A DNA stretch of 64,000 bases from contig NZ_CP082275.1 of NCBI RefSeq assembly GCF_023746615.1, positions 1,488,001 through 1,552,000 on the forward strand, given 5' to 3'. The first letter of the stretch is position 1; every line of letters begins with the position of its first letter. The translations under genes and the position numbers were made by a program. Below the pieces are notes generated by a model. That model was not told where the DNA came from, searched no databases, and saw only the letters and a program-made list of their open reading frames with translations. Source of the DNA: Grimontia kaedaensis. GTDB lineage: Bacteria > Pseudomonadota > Gammaproteobacteria > Enterobacterales > Vibrionaceae. Shown here one piece after another: positions 42,725 to 51,712 of the stretch.

Positions 42725-42988
42725 ATACCCAAACGACCTGAAGATGCTCGTATTCAGAGGTCATCAATGCGTTCAATTCGAGGCAAATTTCGTGAGGAAT
42801 AGTCATTCTATTTCCGTGGAATTTAACGAAGAAGTGGGCGCATTGAGGTCCTCCCTTCGGGCGAGTTGACTGACGCCGTGCTCTTTGTTGTTCCTTTTTG
42901 ATGGAGGTGGCTACACCTGCAAAGGAACGCCGCGATCACAACGCCAGTCAATCTCGCTGAATCATGCATCTTCAGGTTGTTTGGGTAT
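42725..42988. repeat. MITE-like element with 23-bp terminal inverted repeats
   Basis: 264 bp. Terminal inverted repeats start ATACCCAAACGACCTGAAGA (42725-42747) and are mirrored at 42966-42988 with one mismatch. The inside has no credible gene but carries several short stems (for example GAGTTGACTGACGCC and the later GGCGTTGTG-like arm). The form fits a non-autonomous transposable element or an intergenic palindromic repeat of Vibrionaceae. A 91-codon frame crossing it is rejected as a gene. Confidence 0.65.
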
Positions 42989-43054
42989 ATTAACCGAAAT
43001 GACGATATTTTATAAATATCAGTGATTTATATTGGAGTGTTTTTTAGGGCAGTA

Positions 43055-43081
43055 TGAAAAAAGCCCCCGGGAGACGGGGGC
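43055..43081 (-). terminator. Terminator of the pst operon
   Basis: GCCCCCG / CGGGGGC stem with a four-to-five-base loop and a run of T on the minus strand, 64 bp after the pstB stop. Confidence 0.85.
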
Positions 43082-43144
43082 AAAATAATCCATCGCGATT
43101 GTTATAGTAGTAATGAGAAGCTCTTGTGCTCAACGGTTAGCTTT

Positions 43145-43927
43145 TTAGCCAAAGTCGCCGTTCACATACCCACGTGTACGGTCGTCACGCGGATTGGCGA
43201 ACAGGTTAGTTGTTTCGTCATGTTCAACCAGTTCACCCATCAGGAAGAAGGCAGTGCGGTCAGAGATACGACGCGCTTGTTGCATGGAGTGTGTCACGAT
43301 AACGATGGTGTAGTTCTTCTTAAGCTCTTCCATCAAATCTTCGATTTTCTTAGTCGCAATCGGGTCAAGTGCAGAAGTAGGTTCGTCCATTAGAATCACT
43401 TCTGGTTCCATGGCAATGGTACGGGCGATACATAAGCGTTGCTGCTGGCCGCCAGACAGACCAAAAGCGTGAGATTTCAGGCGATCTTTTACTTCATCCC
43501 AAAGCGCTGCACCGCGAAGACTTTTTTCTACCACTTCATCCAGCTTTTTCTTGTCAGTCACGCCTTGTGCACGGAGGCCATAAGCCACGTTGTCGTAGAT
43601 GCTCATCGGGAATGGGTTTGGCTTTTGGAATACCATGCCGACCTTAATGCGAAGGCTGGCGATGTCGATATTGCCGTAAACGTTCTCGCTATCCATGTCT
43701 AAGCGACCGTTAATTTTCACACCTTCAATCAGGTCATTCATGCGGTTCAGGCAACGCAGTAGGGTAGATTTACCGCAGCCTGAAGGGCCAATCAGTGCCG
43801 TCACTTTCTTACTTGGGATCGGCAGCGTGATGTCTTTTAGTGCGTGGTTAGCGCCGTTGTTATAAAACAGGTTCAGGTTTTCGATATCGAATTTGTTTGC
43901 TGTGTTCATTGCAGTTGCAGTCATCAT
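43145..43927 (-). CDS. pstB: Phosphate ABC transporter ATPase PstB
   Basis: 260 residues, the usual length. Walker A GPSGCGKST, the PstB Q-loop VGMVFQKPNPFPMSIYDN, signature LSGGQQQRL, Walker B VILMDEP and the switch His in IVTHSMQQ are all present. It powers the high-affinity phosphate importer from the cytoplasmic side. Last gene of pstSCAB. No phoU follows, unlike the E. coli pst operon, which points to a phoU elsewhere or a second pst system without it. Confidence 0.96.
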   Translation of the reverse strand: MMTATAMNTANKFDIENLNLFYNNGANHALKDITLPIPSKKVTALIGPSGCGKSTLLRCLNRMNDLIEGVKINGRLDMDSENVYGNIDIASLRIKVGMVFQKPNPFPMSIYDNVAYGLRAQGVTDKKKLDEVVEKSLRGAALWDEVKDRLKSHAFGLSGGQQQRLCIARTIAMEPEVILMDEPTSALDPIATKKIEDLMEELKKNYTIVIVTHSMQQARRISDRTAFFLMGELVEHDETTNLFANPRDDRTRGYVNGDFG

Positions 43928-43944
43928 TGTGTTCTCTCCCGGGC

Positions 43945-44796
43945 TCAGTAAGTGGCTTTGCTAAATTTGCTGGCGATAAGCTTGGTCAGCATGTTGATAA
44001 ACAGCACGACAACAATCAGCACTGTCGCGGTGGCATACGCCTGGTTCCATTCGTGAATGGTGTAGAGCTCCTGGGTTAATTTGTAGAGGTGTACGGTCAG
44101 TGTGCGGCCTGAATCCAGCACGCTTTCTGGGATACGTGCGACCATACCTGCTGTCAGAAATACCGGTGCAGATTCACCAATGACGCGACCAACACTCAAA
44201 ATGATGGAAGTCACGATGCCTGGCATGGCACTAGGCAGAATCAGTTTCCAGATGGTGTAGATTTTAGATGCACCCAGACCATACGAACCTTCTCGATAGG
44301 TTTGAGGCACCGCCATCAGCGCTTCCTCGGTGGTACGGATAATCACTGGCAGGATGAGAATGCTCAGCGTCAGTGCACCAGAGAGGATAGAGAAACCAAG
44401 CCCTAGCACGGCAACAAAGAATGTCATACCGAACAGACCGAAGATGATAGACGGGATACCCGCCAGTGATTCAGTACAAAATCGAATCACTTTCACCAGA
44501 CGGCTTCCTACTTTTGCGTATTCGGTCAGGTAGATTGCCGTCATGATGCCGATAGGCGCTGCGATAGAAATAGAGGCGATAACCATATAGATGGTTGAAA
44601 CAATCATCGGCCAGATACCGGATTGCTCACCAATACGGGTGTAATCACTGGTAATGAATGACCAATCGACGTATTGCAGGCCATTACTCAGGATGTACCA
44701 GATAATCCAGAAAAGGAAACCGACGGTCATTGCTGCTGCAGCCCAAACGGTAACCAGTGAAATTTTGTCTTTCATTTGACGGTTCAACATGGTCAT
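43945..44796 (-). CDS. pstA: Phosphate ABC transporter permease PstA
   Basis: 283 residues with six membrane helices. The transport-permease (EAA-type) loop EEALMAVPQTYREGSYGLGASKIYTIWKL-like segment contacts PstB. It pairs with PstC to form the channel for inorganic phosphate. Its ATG overlaps the pstC stop as TAATG, so the two are co-translated. pstB starts 17 bp after its stop. Confidence 0.95.
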   Translation of the reverse strand: MTMLNRQMKDKISLVTVWAAAAMTVGFLFWIIWYILSNGLQYVDWSFITSDYTRIGEQSGIWPMIVSTIYMVIASISIAAPIGIMTAIYLTEYAKVGSRLVKVIRFCTESLAGIPSIIFGLFGMTFFVAVLGLGFSILSGALTLSILILPVIIRTTEEALMAVPQTYREGSYGLGASKIYTIWKLILPSAMPGIVTSIILSVGRVIGESAPVFLTAGMVARIPESVLDSGRTLTVHLYKLTQELYTIHEWNQAYATATVLIVVVLFINMLTKLIASKFSKATY

Positions 44797-45728
44797 TACC
44801 TCGCTTTTTCGCGGTTAAGGTAAAGCAGTGATGCGTTCAGGATCATGATAAAGACCAGAAGGACGATACCTGTTGCGTAGAGAGCACTGGCGTGGACACC
44901 TGATGCGTATGACATTTCCAGCGCGATGTTGGCGGTCAGCGTGCGCGCTGATTCGAGTAAACCGTTGGGCATAGCAGGTGCATTACCCATCACCATGATA
45001 ATGGCCATGGTCTCTCCCAATGCGCGGGCGACGCCAAGGATGACGCCCGTCATGATGCCTGAGCGCGCTGCAGGAACCAGCAACTTGAAGGTGGTGAACA
45101 TCGGCGATGCACCAAGCGCCAGAGAGCCTTCTTTATAGGCCTTTGGTACTGCGCGCAGCGACGTTTCAGAGACAGCGATAACCGTTGGCAGAATCATGAC
45201 AGCAAGAACGATGATACCCGCCAGTAGTGTGTTACCCGCTGGAACGTTGAAGATGTCCTGAATCATTGGCACGATAATCACCAGACCGAAGAAGCCGTAT
45301 ACCACAGATGGGATACCTGCCAAGAGTTCAACGGCTGGACGGATGATGTTTGCCAGCCATTTTGGGGCAACTTCAGCGATAAAAACGGCGGTTAAAACCG
45401 CGACTGGCACGCCCAGCGCGACAGCGCCTGCGGTTGATGCCAGCGACGCCACAATCATTGGCGCGATGCCGTAAAGGGCTGGTGGCAGCCATTCTGAGCC
45501 GGTGACGATACCGGTAACACCGGCTTCCTGAATAGCAGGGAGGCCTTCACGGAAAATAAAGAAGCCGATAGTCGCTAGAGACAACACGCCCAGCGCAGCG
45601 GCTGTCAGGAATAACGTGCGGAAGATGTCTTCGCGCCAATCTCGGCGCTTACCATTCCCCAGCTTGCCTGCCGGGATTTGGATGGATTGTTCGGTTGCGA
45701 TGGTCATAGTTGCTGTCCTTTGTGTCAT
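44796..45728 (-). CDS. pstC: Phosphate ABC transporter permease PstC
   Basis: 310 residues; an N-terminal cytoplasmic segment of about 30 residues then six membrane helices, with the permease loop SETSLRAVPKAYKEGSLALG. Forms the membrane channel with PstA. Second gene of the operon, about 70 bp after pstS. The short gap has no clear terminator. Confidence 0.95.
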   Translation of the reverse strand: MTQRTATMTIATEQSIQIPAGKLGNGKRRDWREDIFRTLFLTAAALGVLSLATIGFFIFREGLPAIQEAGVTGIVTGSEWLPPALYGIAPMIVASLASTAGAVALGVPVAVLTAVFIAEVAPKWLANIIRPAVELLAGIPSVVYGFFGLVIIVPMIQDIFNVPAGNTLLAGIIVLAVMILPTVIAVSETSLRAVPKAYKEGSLALGASPMFTTFKLLVPAARSGIMTGVILGVARALGETMAIIMVMGNAPAMPNGLLESARTLTANIALEMSYASGVHASALYATGIVLLVFIMILNASLLYLNREKAR

Positions 45729-45799
45729 AAGATGACAGTAGGGAAATGCTTAAAAACTCAATAAAGGTGGCCCACCAAAACTTGGCAGGCCAAGGGGGA

Positions 45800-46621
45800 T
45801 TACTTAACTGGCACGTAGCCTTGGTTTGAAACGATTTTCTGACCTTCAGAAGAAACGACCCACTTCAGGAATTCATCTGCTGCTGGTGAAGGTTTGCCAT
45901 CTTTGCTCAGAACCAGGAAAGGACGTGCGACTTTGTAATCGCCTGCAGCGACAGCTTCAGATGTTGGCTTAACGCCGTTTACTTTCACGGCTTTCAGTGA
46001 CTCATCAATTGAACCTAGAGAGATATAGCCAATCGCGAATGGATTGTTGGCGACGATAGTTTTGATCACGCCATTACCATTACCTACTTGAGCTCGCTGG
46101 GAGATAGCAGACACCTTCATACCGTTAACTTTACGCTTCAGACCCATGATGTCTTCGAATGCGCCACGGGTGCCCGATGCTGTATCACGGGTAACCACAA
46201 CGATTGGCTTGTTTTCGCCACCAACCTGAGACCAGTTCTGCACTTCACCACGGTAGATTTTTGCGATGTCTTCGATAGTGAGGTCATCCAATGTGTTCGC
46301 GTTGTTAACGACAACGGCGATACCGTCGCGAGCAATAACGGTTTCTTTTAGCGCAGGTTCTTTTTCTGAATCTTTCAGCTCACGGGATGCCATGCCGAAC
46401 ATTGAGGTACCATTTTTCGCCGCTTTTACGCCAGCTGACGAACCTGTGCCTTGTACTTCGATAAAGGTTTTGTCGTTCTGCGACTGGTAAGTTTCAGCCA
46501 GAACTTCCATAACTTCTGTTACAGACGTTGAGCCAGAAACTGTGATTGTTTCTTGAGCAGTTGCAGTGTGAGCAACGAGCGCGCCGGCCATACAAAGTGC
46601 GGTGAATGCTTTTGATTTCAT
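45800..46621 (-). CDS. pstS: Periplasmic phosphate-binding protein PstS
   Basis: 273 residues with a signal peptide (cut after ATA). The PBP-like domain has ITVSGSTSV, GTGSSAGVKA and RDTASGTRGAFED, the residues that grip phosphate in PstS. Delivers phosphate to PstC/A. It is the short form of PstS (as in Vibrio and Pseudomonas second systems). A PhoB box lies upstream of its start. Confidence 0.95.
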   Translation of the reverse strand: MKSKAFTALCMAGALVAHTATAQETITVSGSTSVTEVMEVLAETYQSQNDKTFIEVQGTGSSAGVKAAKNGTSMFGMASRELKDSEKEPALKETVIARDGIAVVVNNANTLDDLTIEDIAKIYRGEVQNWSQVGGENKPIVVVTRDTASGTRGAFEDIMGLKRKVNGMKVSAISQRAQVGNGNGVIKTIVANNPFAIGYISLGSIDESLKAVKVNGVKPTSEAVAAGDYKVARPFLVLSKDGKPSPAADEFLKWVVSSEGQKIVSNQGYVPVK

Positions 46622-46684
46622 TATAGATTTCCTTAATCGTTGCCTTTCTCAAAGGTCGTATATGAGTCAACGATTGCAACTTTA

Positions 46685-46703
46685 GGTCTCTTTTATGACA
46701 CTC
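46685..46703 (-). promoter_or_regulatory. Candidate PhoB box upstream of pstS
   Basis: On the minus strand GAGTGTCATAAAAGAGACC resembles the Pho box CTGTCATAWAWCTGTCAYY, with one good half (TGTCATAAAA) and one degenerate half. It lies about 65-80 bp before the pstS start, suitable for induction in phosphate starvation. Confidence 0.55.
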
Positions 46704-46820
46704 ATGTTTCAACAAAATTAAGCATTAATGACGACGAACTGAGTTAGATATGAGTCGAATGGTTTGCTCGAAAGACATTGTTTATGTCAATGAAAGAGGA
46801 GGGATAGGCCGAAACGTACC

Positions 46821-48440
46821 TTAGTTTTGACTGGCAACGCGTGAATTGACCAATAGCGTTTCGTTCAGCCAAGCGTCTGTTTGGGCGAGGTTCATTGGGC
46901 GTCCGTACCAGTAGCCCTGGATTTTGTCACATCCTATGGAGACTAGATACTGCCCCAAGGCTTCGGTTTCTACCCCTTCTGCGACTACCCTGCAATCCAG
47001 GCTATGTGCGAGGTAAATCGTTGATCTGACGATTGCTTCGTGGTTACTGCTGTAGAGAAGGTCTGTTACAAAACTACGGTCAATCTTAATCTCGTCTATA
47101 GGCATGTTACTCAAAATCGACAGTGACGAGAAACCAGTACCGAAGTCGTCAATACTCAACGACACGCCGAGCTTTTTGATCTTCTCTAACACCGATCGGG
47201 CTTTGGCGGGGTTCTGCATCATACTGGTTTCAGTGATTTCCAGCGTTAGCTGGCCGGGATCGATCGCATAGCGACTAAAGAGCTTCGATAAATACGGCTC
47301 CAATGAATCATCTTCAATGTCTCTGGCCGACAGATTGACCTGAACTTGAGGAGTAATGGAAAGATTCCGCCAAACGGCCAGTTGGGCAACTGTGGTTTCC
47401 AGTACCCAATGGGTGATTTTTTTGATCGCATTGGTCTGCTCAGCAAGAGGGATGAAATCGTCCGGGCTCACACTGTAACCGTCGCTAAGAGGCCAGCGAA
47501 TTAAGGCTTCGAATGTTGTGTTATGTGGACTATGCACATTCATGACTGGCTGAAAATTTAACTCGAAGTCCATGGTTTCCACTGCATTGTGAAGCATGGC
47601 AGCAAGTTCTGTTTTGTCGTAGAAGTGGCTCGACGCGGCAGGTTCATAGATGGCGTAGGGCGCCTGAATGCGTTTAGCGTTGTACATGGCGACTTCAGCG
47701 CGCTTAAGGACCTCTTCGGCGTTGCTGCCGTGCTCCGGAAAAAGCGCAACACCCACGGTGTTGGTGAGATTCACATCGTGATCATTGATAGTCAGCGGGT
47801 GGTCTAAATAGCTCTGAATACTTTCGATGTATTGGGCGATATTGATATTTTCTGGGTCGCTAAGGATCATGGTGAAGCGGTTCCCGCTGGACCGGGCGAG
47901 GAAGATTTCATCTTCGACAAACTCTTTAAGCCGGGTAGAGAACTGTGCAAGTAACACATCGCCTTTCTGATGGCTGAAGACTTCATTGATGTTATTGAAG
48001 TTATTGATATCAATGATGATTAAGGCAAAGTGCTGTTGAGAAGTGTTATAATTAATGACTTGTTGGCCAATAGTGTTCAACAAAAAACGACGGTTCGGCA
48101 ATCCGGTCAGTGGGTCATGAGACGCGTTGTGACGTTGTTGAAACTCTGCGAACGCGATGCGCTCCATGCTTTGTGAGACAACACCAAAAATCATGACGCA
48201 GAAAATGCCCCCGCCGAAAAAGACCGCGGCAACAATGAATTCGATCATGGTGGCTTCAGGTTGACGAGACAGGAAGGCTGCGAAAATGACGTAACCCAGC
48301 ACGAAACCAAGCATTACTGGAATGAAACTGAAAGTAGATGGACGGCGGTCGCGACGATATAGAGCGATCGATGATTTCAGCGCCGAAATTAGGGCGAGCA
48401 TTCCGAGTATGACAAGCACTATCGAGACGGTTTTTATCAT
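46821..48440 (-). CDS. Membrane c-di-GMP phosphodiesterase with degenerate GGDEF
   Basis: 539 residues from the ATG at 48440; a longer TTG-start reading to 48518 is less likely. Three membrane helices in the first 110 residues. The GGDEF domain keeps DPLTGLPNRR but its active site reads SGNRF (in ARSSGNRFTMI), so no cyclase activity is expected. The EAL domain is complete: FEALIRW, NLSARD, EITET, DDFGTGFSS, KIDRSF, EGVET and QGYWYGRP. It should hydrolyse c-di-GMP, with the GGDEF part perhaps as a GTP sensor. Single-gene unit beside pst. Confidence 0.88.
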   Translation of the reverse strand: MIKTVSIVLVILGMLALISALKSSIALYRRDRRPSTFSFIPVMLGFVLGYVIFAAFLSRQPEATMIEFIVAAVFFGGGIFCVMIFGVVSQSMERIAFAEFQQRHNASHDPLTGLPNRRFLLNTIGQQVINYNTSQQHFALIIIDINNFNNINEVFSHQKGDVLLAQFSTRLKEFVEDEIFLARSSGNRFTMILSDPENINIAQYIESIQSYLDHPLTINDHDVNLTNTVGVALFPEHGSNAEEVLKRAEVAMYNAKRIQAPYAIYEPAASSHFYDKTELAAMLHNAVETMDFELNFQPVMNVHSPHNTTFEALIRWPLSDGYSVSPDDFIPLAEQTNAIKKITHWVLETTVAQLAVWRNLSITPQVQVNLSARDIEDDSLEPYLSKLFSRYAIDPGQLTLEITETSMMQNPAKARSVLEKIKKLGVSLSIDDFGTGFSSLSILSNMPIDEIKIDRSFVTDLLYSSNHEAIVRSTIYLAHSLDCRVVAEGVETEALGQYLVSIGCDKIQGYWYGRPMNLAQTDAWLNETLLVNSRVASQN

Positions 48441-48594
48441 CGTCCTATCACTTCGCCTGCGTTGAAATATTAAGGTCAACAAACCTTGAAAGGGATTAAC
48501 GCTGCCTTGATATGCCAAGACAGCATAAGCTGTTATAAATGTAGTAGAGATTTTTCAATAGTGAGAAAACTATCAGCAAATCAATGAGATTGTG

Positions 48595-49344
48595 TTAGGT
48601 AATGCAGACAGGGCAGGTTGGGTATTTAGGCAGATTGAAGTTGCGCCATTCGCTGGTCATCGCATCGTAGAACATGACCTTACCTGTTGGCGCAGGTGCA
48701 AAACCTGACAATAGTTTAATAGCCTCTAGAGCCTGACAAGCACCAATGATACCTACGACAGGACTGAGAATTCCGGCCTCAACACAGCTCAGCGCCTGAT
48801 CACCAAAAAGTGCGCTGAGGCATTGGTAGCATGGCTCGCTCTCTCTGTAGGTGAAAATCGCTATATGTCCTTCTAGGCGAATAGCAGCGCCACTCACCAA
48901 TGGCTTTTTCGCCTCAAAGCACAGACGGTTTAACTGGTTGCGGGTTTCTACATTATCTGAGCAATCCATCACTAAGTCGTGCGAATGAATTAGCTGACGT
49001 AAGGTTTCGTCGTCCAATCGCTTTGGAATAGTATCTACAACAATGTGAGGGTTGATTTTACGGAGGCTCGCAGCTGCTGATTCGACTTTTAGTTCACCAA
49101 TCGTGTCGTCACTGTGCAGCACTTGGCGCTGTAAGTTTGAGAGCTCAACCTTGTCGTCATCAACAAGGCTCAGTTTCCCGACTCCGGCGGCGGCAAGGTA
49201 TTGGGTGGCAGCACAGCCAAGACCGCCTGCACCCAATACCAGAATACTGCCTTTCTTAAGCGCTTCCTGACCATCAAAATCAAACTGACGTAGAATGATC
49301 TGACGGTTATATCTGAGTTCTTCTTCAGGAGAGAGAATATCCAC
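48595..49344 (-). CDS. moeB: Molybdopterin-synthase adenylyltransferase MoeB
   Basis: 249 residues. ThiF/MoeB fold with the nucleotide loop VLGAGGLGCAATQYL, the LSNLQRQVLH motif, DCSDNVETRNQLN and the zinc Cys pairs CYQCL and CPVC. It adenylates the MoaD C-terminus so that sulfur can be added for molybdopterin synthesis. Seven bases separate it from moeA, so the two form an operon, as in E. coli. Confidence 0.94.
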   Translation of the reverse strand: MDILSPEEELRYNRQIILRQFDFDGQEALKKGSILVLGAGGLGCAATQYLAAAGVGKLSLVDDDKVELSNLQRQVLHSDDTIGELKVESAAASLRKINPHIVVDTIPKRLDDETLRQLIHSHDLVMDCSDNVETRNQLNRLCFEAKKPLVSGAAIRLEGHIAIFTYRESEPCYQCLSALFGDQALSCVEAGILSPVVGIIGACQALEAIKLLSGFAPAPTGKVMFYDAMTSEWRNFNLPKYPTCPVCIT

Positions 49345-49351
49345 GCTTTCC

Positions 49352-50587
49352 TCAGTTCAACACAGCATCAAAAGGTTCAATGGTGACAGTTTCGCCCACT
49401 TCGACATGACCACGGTTTTGCTCAAGCACCGCGAAACAGTTCGCCAGTGACAGAGAACTGAATGCACCTGAACCTTGGTTGCCCGTTGTTGAAACCAACA
49501 AATCGCCATTTTCATCCGTGCGATAAATTGCACGTTGATAATCTGCACGGCCTGGTGCTTTCTTGAAGCGGGTTGCGGCTTTGGCTTTCAGCGCTATTGA
49601 AGGTTGCCACTGCGTATGGCCTGCCAATTTGGCCAAAAGCGGCTGAACCAAAACGTGCAGCGTGACAAGCACTGAAACTGGGTTGCCTGGTAGACCGCAG
49701 AAGAGGGCGTCTTTCACTTTGCCGAAGGCAAAAGGCTTGCCCGGCTTTATGGCGATTTTCCAGAATCCGACTTCGCCTTCCTGATCCAAAATGTCTTTGG
49801 TGTAATCGGCTTCACCCACGCTGACGCCACCGGAAGTCACAATCACATCGGCTTCAGCTGCCGCTTTGAGGAAGGCCTCACGAAGTTGGTCAGGACAATC
49901 AGGAATCACGCCGAGGTCAATGGCTTCGCAATGCATCTTCTCAAGCATGGCACGAATGGTGTAGCGGTTGCTGTCGTAGATTTCACCTTTGCCCAGTGTT
50001 TCACCCACCTGTCGTAATTCATCACCTGTCGAGAAAAAGGCGACTTTAGGACGGCGTATAACGGTAACGTCAGCAATGCCCAGTGTTGCGAGCATTGGCA
50101 CTTCGCGTGGTGTCAGTAGTGTGCCTTTTGGAATAACAACGTCACCTGCTTTAACGTCATCGCCAATCGGGCGGATGTTTTGCTGTGGCTGGGCAGATGT
50201 GGTGAAAGTGATCTGGTCGCCTTCAACTATCGTTTGTTCTTGCATGATAACGGCGTCTGCACCTTCCGGTACTTCTGCACCAGTCATGATGCGAATACAA
50301 CTGCCTTTCGGCCATTCGCCTTCAAAAGGAACACCGGCAAATGATTTGCCTGCTAACGTCAAGGTGCTGGATTCTCCCAAATCGCTGGTACGAAGTGCGT
50401 ATCCATCCATGGCAGAGTTAGCGAAAGGCGGCACGTTTAGCGGTGAGCGGATGTCTTCCGCGGTAATGCGGTTTTGCGCATTAACAAGAGAGGCCACTTC
50501 TGTTTCGGTGAGTGGCGTTGTGTTCTCAAGAAGGGTAGAAATAGCCTCAGAAACGGGCATCAATCCCGGCGTGTCGCAGCAACCCAT
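49352..50587 (-). CDS. moeA: Molybdopterin molybdenumtransferase MoeA
   Basis: 411 residues from the ATG at 50587 (start MGCCDTPGLMPVSEA, with GAGAG upstream); a longer reading to 50707 is rejected. Domains: N-terminal (ITAEDIRSPLNVP, NSAMDGYALR), the MoCF domain with FFSTGDELRQVGE, YDSNRY, VTSGGVSVGEADY and KPGKPFAFG, and a C-terminal beta domain. It inserts molybdate into adenylated molybdopterin. Upstream of moeB in the same operon and divergent from folE. Confidence 0.94.
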   Translation of the reverse strand: MGCCDTPGLMPVSEAISTLLENTTPLTETEVASLVNAQNRITAEDIRSPLNVPPFANSAMDGYALRTSDLGESSTLTLAGKSFAGVPFEGEWPKGSCIRIMTGAEVPEGADAVIMQEQTIVEGDQITFTTSAQPQQNIRPIGDDVKAGDVVIPKGTLLTPREVPMLATLGIADVTVIRRPKVAFFSTGDELRQVGETLGKGEIYDSNRYTIRAMLEKMHCEAIDLGVIPDCPDQLREAFLKAAAEADVIVTSGGVSVGEADYTKDILDQEGEVGFWKIAIKPGKPFAFGKVKDALFCGLPGNPVSVLVTLHVLVQPLLAKLAGHTQWQPSIALKAKAATRFKKAPGRADYQRAIYRTDENGDLLVSTTGNQGSGAFSSLSLANCFAVLEQNRGHVEVGETVTIEPFDAVLN

Positions 50588-50671
50588 GTAAATACTCTCA
50601 TTCGGTTTTTGAATACTGTAGCCGATTGCGAACGTCAGGTCATATGACGTGACTTTGATGCTTAGCCTATG

Positions 50672-50687
50672 ATCTCTATGTAGAGAT
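50672..50687. promoter_or_regulatory. Perfect palindrome upstream of moeA
   Basis: ATCTCTA-TG-TAGAGAT, 7-bp arms, about 85 bp before the moeA start and in the divergent interval with folE. A possible operator; the cognate regulator is not known. Confidence 0.35.
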
Positions 50688-50931
50688 GTACATATGGCTC
50701 TCGCCATCGGGGCAACGAGATTTATGTCAGAGCGTATTCCGCCCAGCTCGTAGAAGAAAGGCGGTATTATCGCAAACTTTGTGGGCGGAAACTAATGCCC
50801 ACACGCAATTCGAGGTGTAATTTTCCTAGTATTAACGTTATGCTTCAAAATTCTGACAGCACATTGATCCTTGTCCTCAAAAGGCGAGTAATAAATAAAA
50901 CTATAACATTGGAACGATCCGAGGAATGACT

Positions 50932-51588
50932 ATGACAGCATTGAGCGATTCTGCAAAACGAGTCCGTGAGGCGCTGATAGCACGTGGCATTGAGACTCCG
51001 ATGCAGGCCGGTTCGTCGATGACCGCCCAAGAGAAGAAAGAGAAAATCGAATACCACATGCGCGAGATTCTGACTGCAATGGATCTCGACTTGGAAGATG
51101 ACAGCTTGACCGAAACACCGATCCGCATAGCAAAAATGTATGTGGATGAGGTCTTTTCTGGCCTTGACTACACCAACTTCCCAAAAATTACAGTTATCGA
51201 CAACAAAATGGGCTGTGACGAAATGGTGCGGGTAAAAGATATTACGTTGACCAGTACCTGTGAGCACCATTTAGTAACGATTGACGGAAAATGTACTGTG
51301 GCCTATCTGCCAAAGAACAAGATTATTGGACTTTCGAAGATTAACCGCATTGTGCGTTTCTTTTCCCAGCGCCCACAAGTTCAGGAGCGGTTGACGCGTC
51401 AAATCTTGGTAGCTCTGCAAACATTGTTAGAAACCGACAACGTAGCAGTCCATATGAATGCGACTCACTACTGTGTGAAAGCGCGTGGTGTTATGGATGC
51501 TACCAGTGCGACGACGACAACGGCTTTGGGTGGCATATTTAAATCGAATGCTTCAACCCGTGCTGAGTTTCTTCACGGCATCGGCTAA
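50932..51588 (+). CDS. folE: GTP cyclohydrolase I
   Basis: 218 residues from the ATG at 50932, which has GAGGA at a proper distance; an ATG six bases earlier overlaps that site. FolE family signatures are present: STCEHHLVTIDGKC (zinc Cys and His), YLPKNKIIGLSKINRI, RPQVQERLT and the second zinc Cys in THYCVKARGV. It makes dihydroneopterin triphosphate from GTP, feeding folate and also QueD for queuosine. Divergent from moeA. Terminated by a bidirectional hairpin. Confidence 0.95.
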   Translation: MTALSDSAKRVREALIARGIETPMQAGSSMTAQEKKEKIEYHMREILTAMDLDLEDDSLTETPIRIAKMYVDEVFSGLDYTNFPKITVIDNKMGCDEMVRVKDITLTSTCEHHLVTIDGKCTVAYLPKNKIIGLSKINRIVRFFSQRPQVQERLTRQILVALQTLLETDNVAVHMNATHYCVKARGVMDATSATTTTALGGIFKSNASTRAEFLHGIG

Positions 51589-51590
51589 CA

Positions 51591-51641
51591 ATACCAATCG
51601 TAGTAAGTTTCTGATCACCTACCTGCTGTGATTGGTACAAA
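51591..51641. repeat. Short intergenic inverted repeat
   Basis: TACCAATC near 51593 and GATTGGTA near 51632 form arms around a 30-bp core in the folE-aspC interval. Such TACCAATC repeats are frequent in Vibrionaceae intergenic DNA; role unknown. Confidence 0.35.
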
Positions 51642-51669
51642 TCAGGCTGGTATAAAACAGCTTAAAAAG

Positions 51670-51693
51670 AAAAAGCGCCGATTGGCGCTTTTT
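51670..51693. terminator. Bidirectional terminator between folE and aspC
   Basis: AAAAAGCGCC-GATT-GGCGCTTTTT, with T-runs on both strands, serving both convergent genes. Confidence 0.85.
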
Positions 51694-51712
51694 CTGTCTC
51701 TACCGTTTCGGA

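Noticed and set aside
42594..42869. 91-codon plus-strand frame before the pst operon
   Set aside because: More than half of it lies inside the MITE-like inverted-repeat element, so it is better read as a repeat.
50595..50925. Molybdenum-cofactor riboswitch upstream of moeA
   Set aside because: No Moco-aptamer-like helices; only a short palindrome is present.
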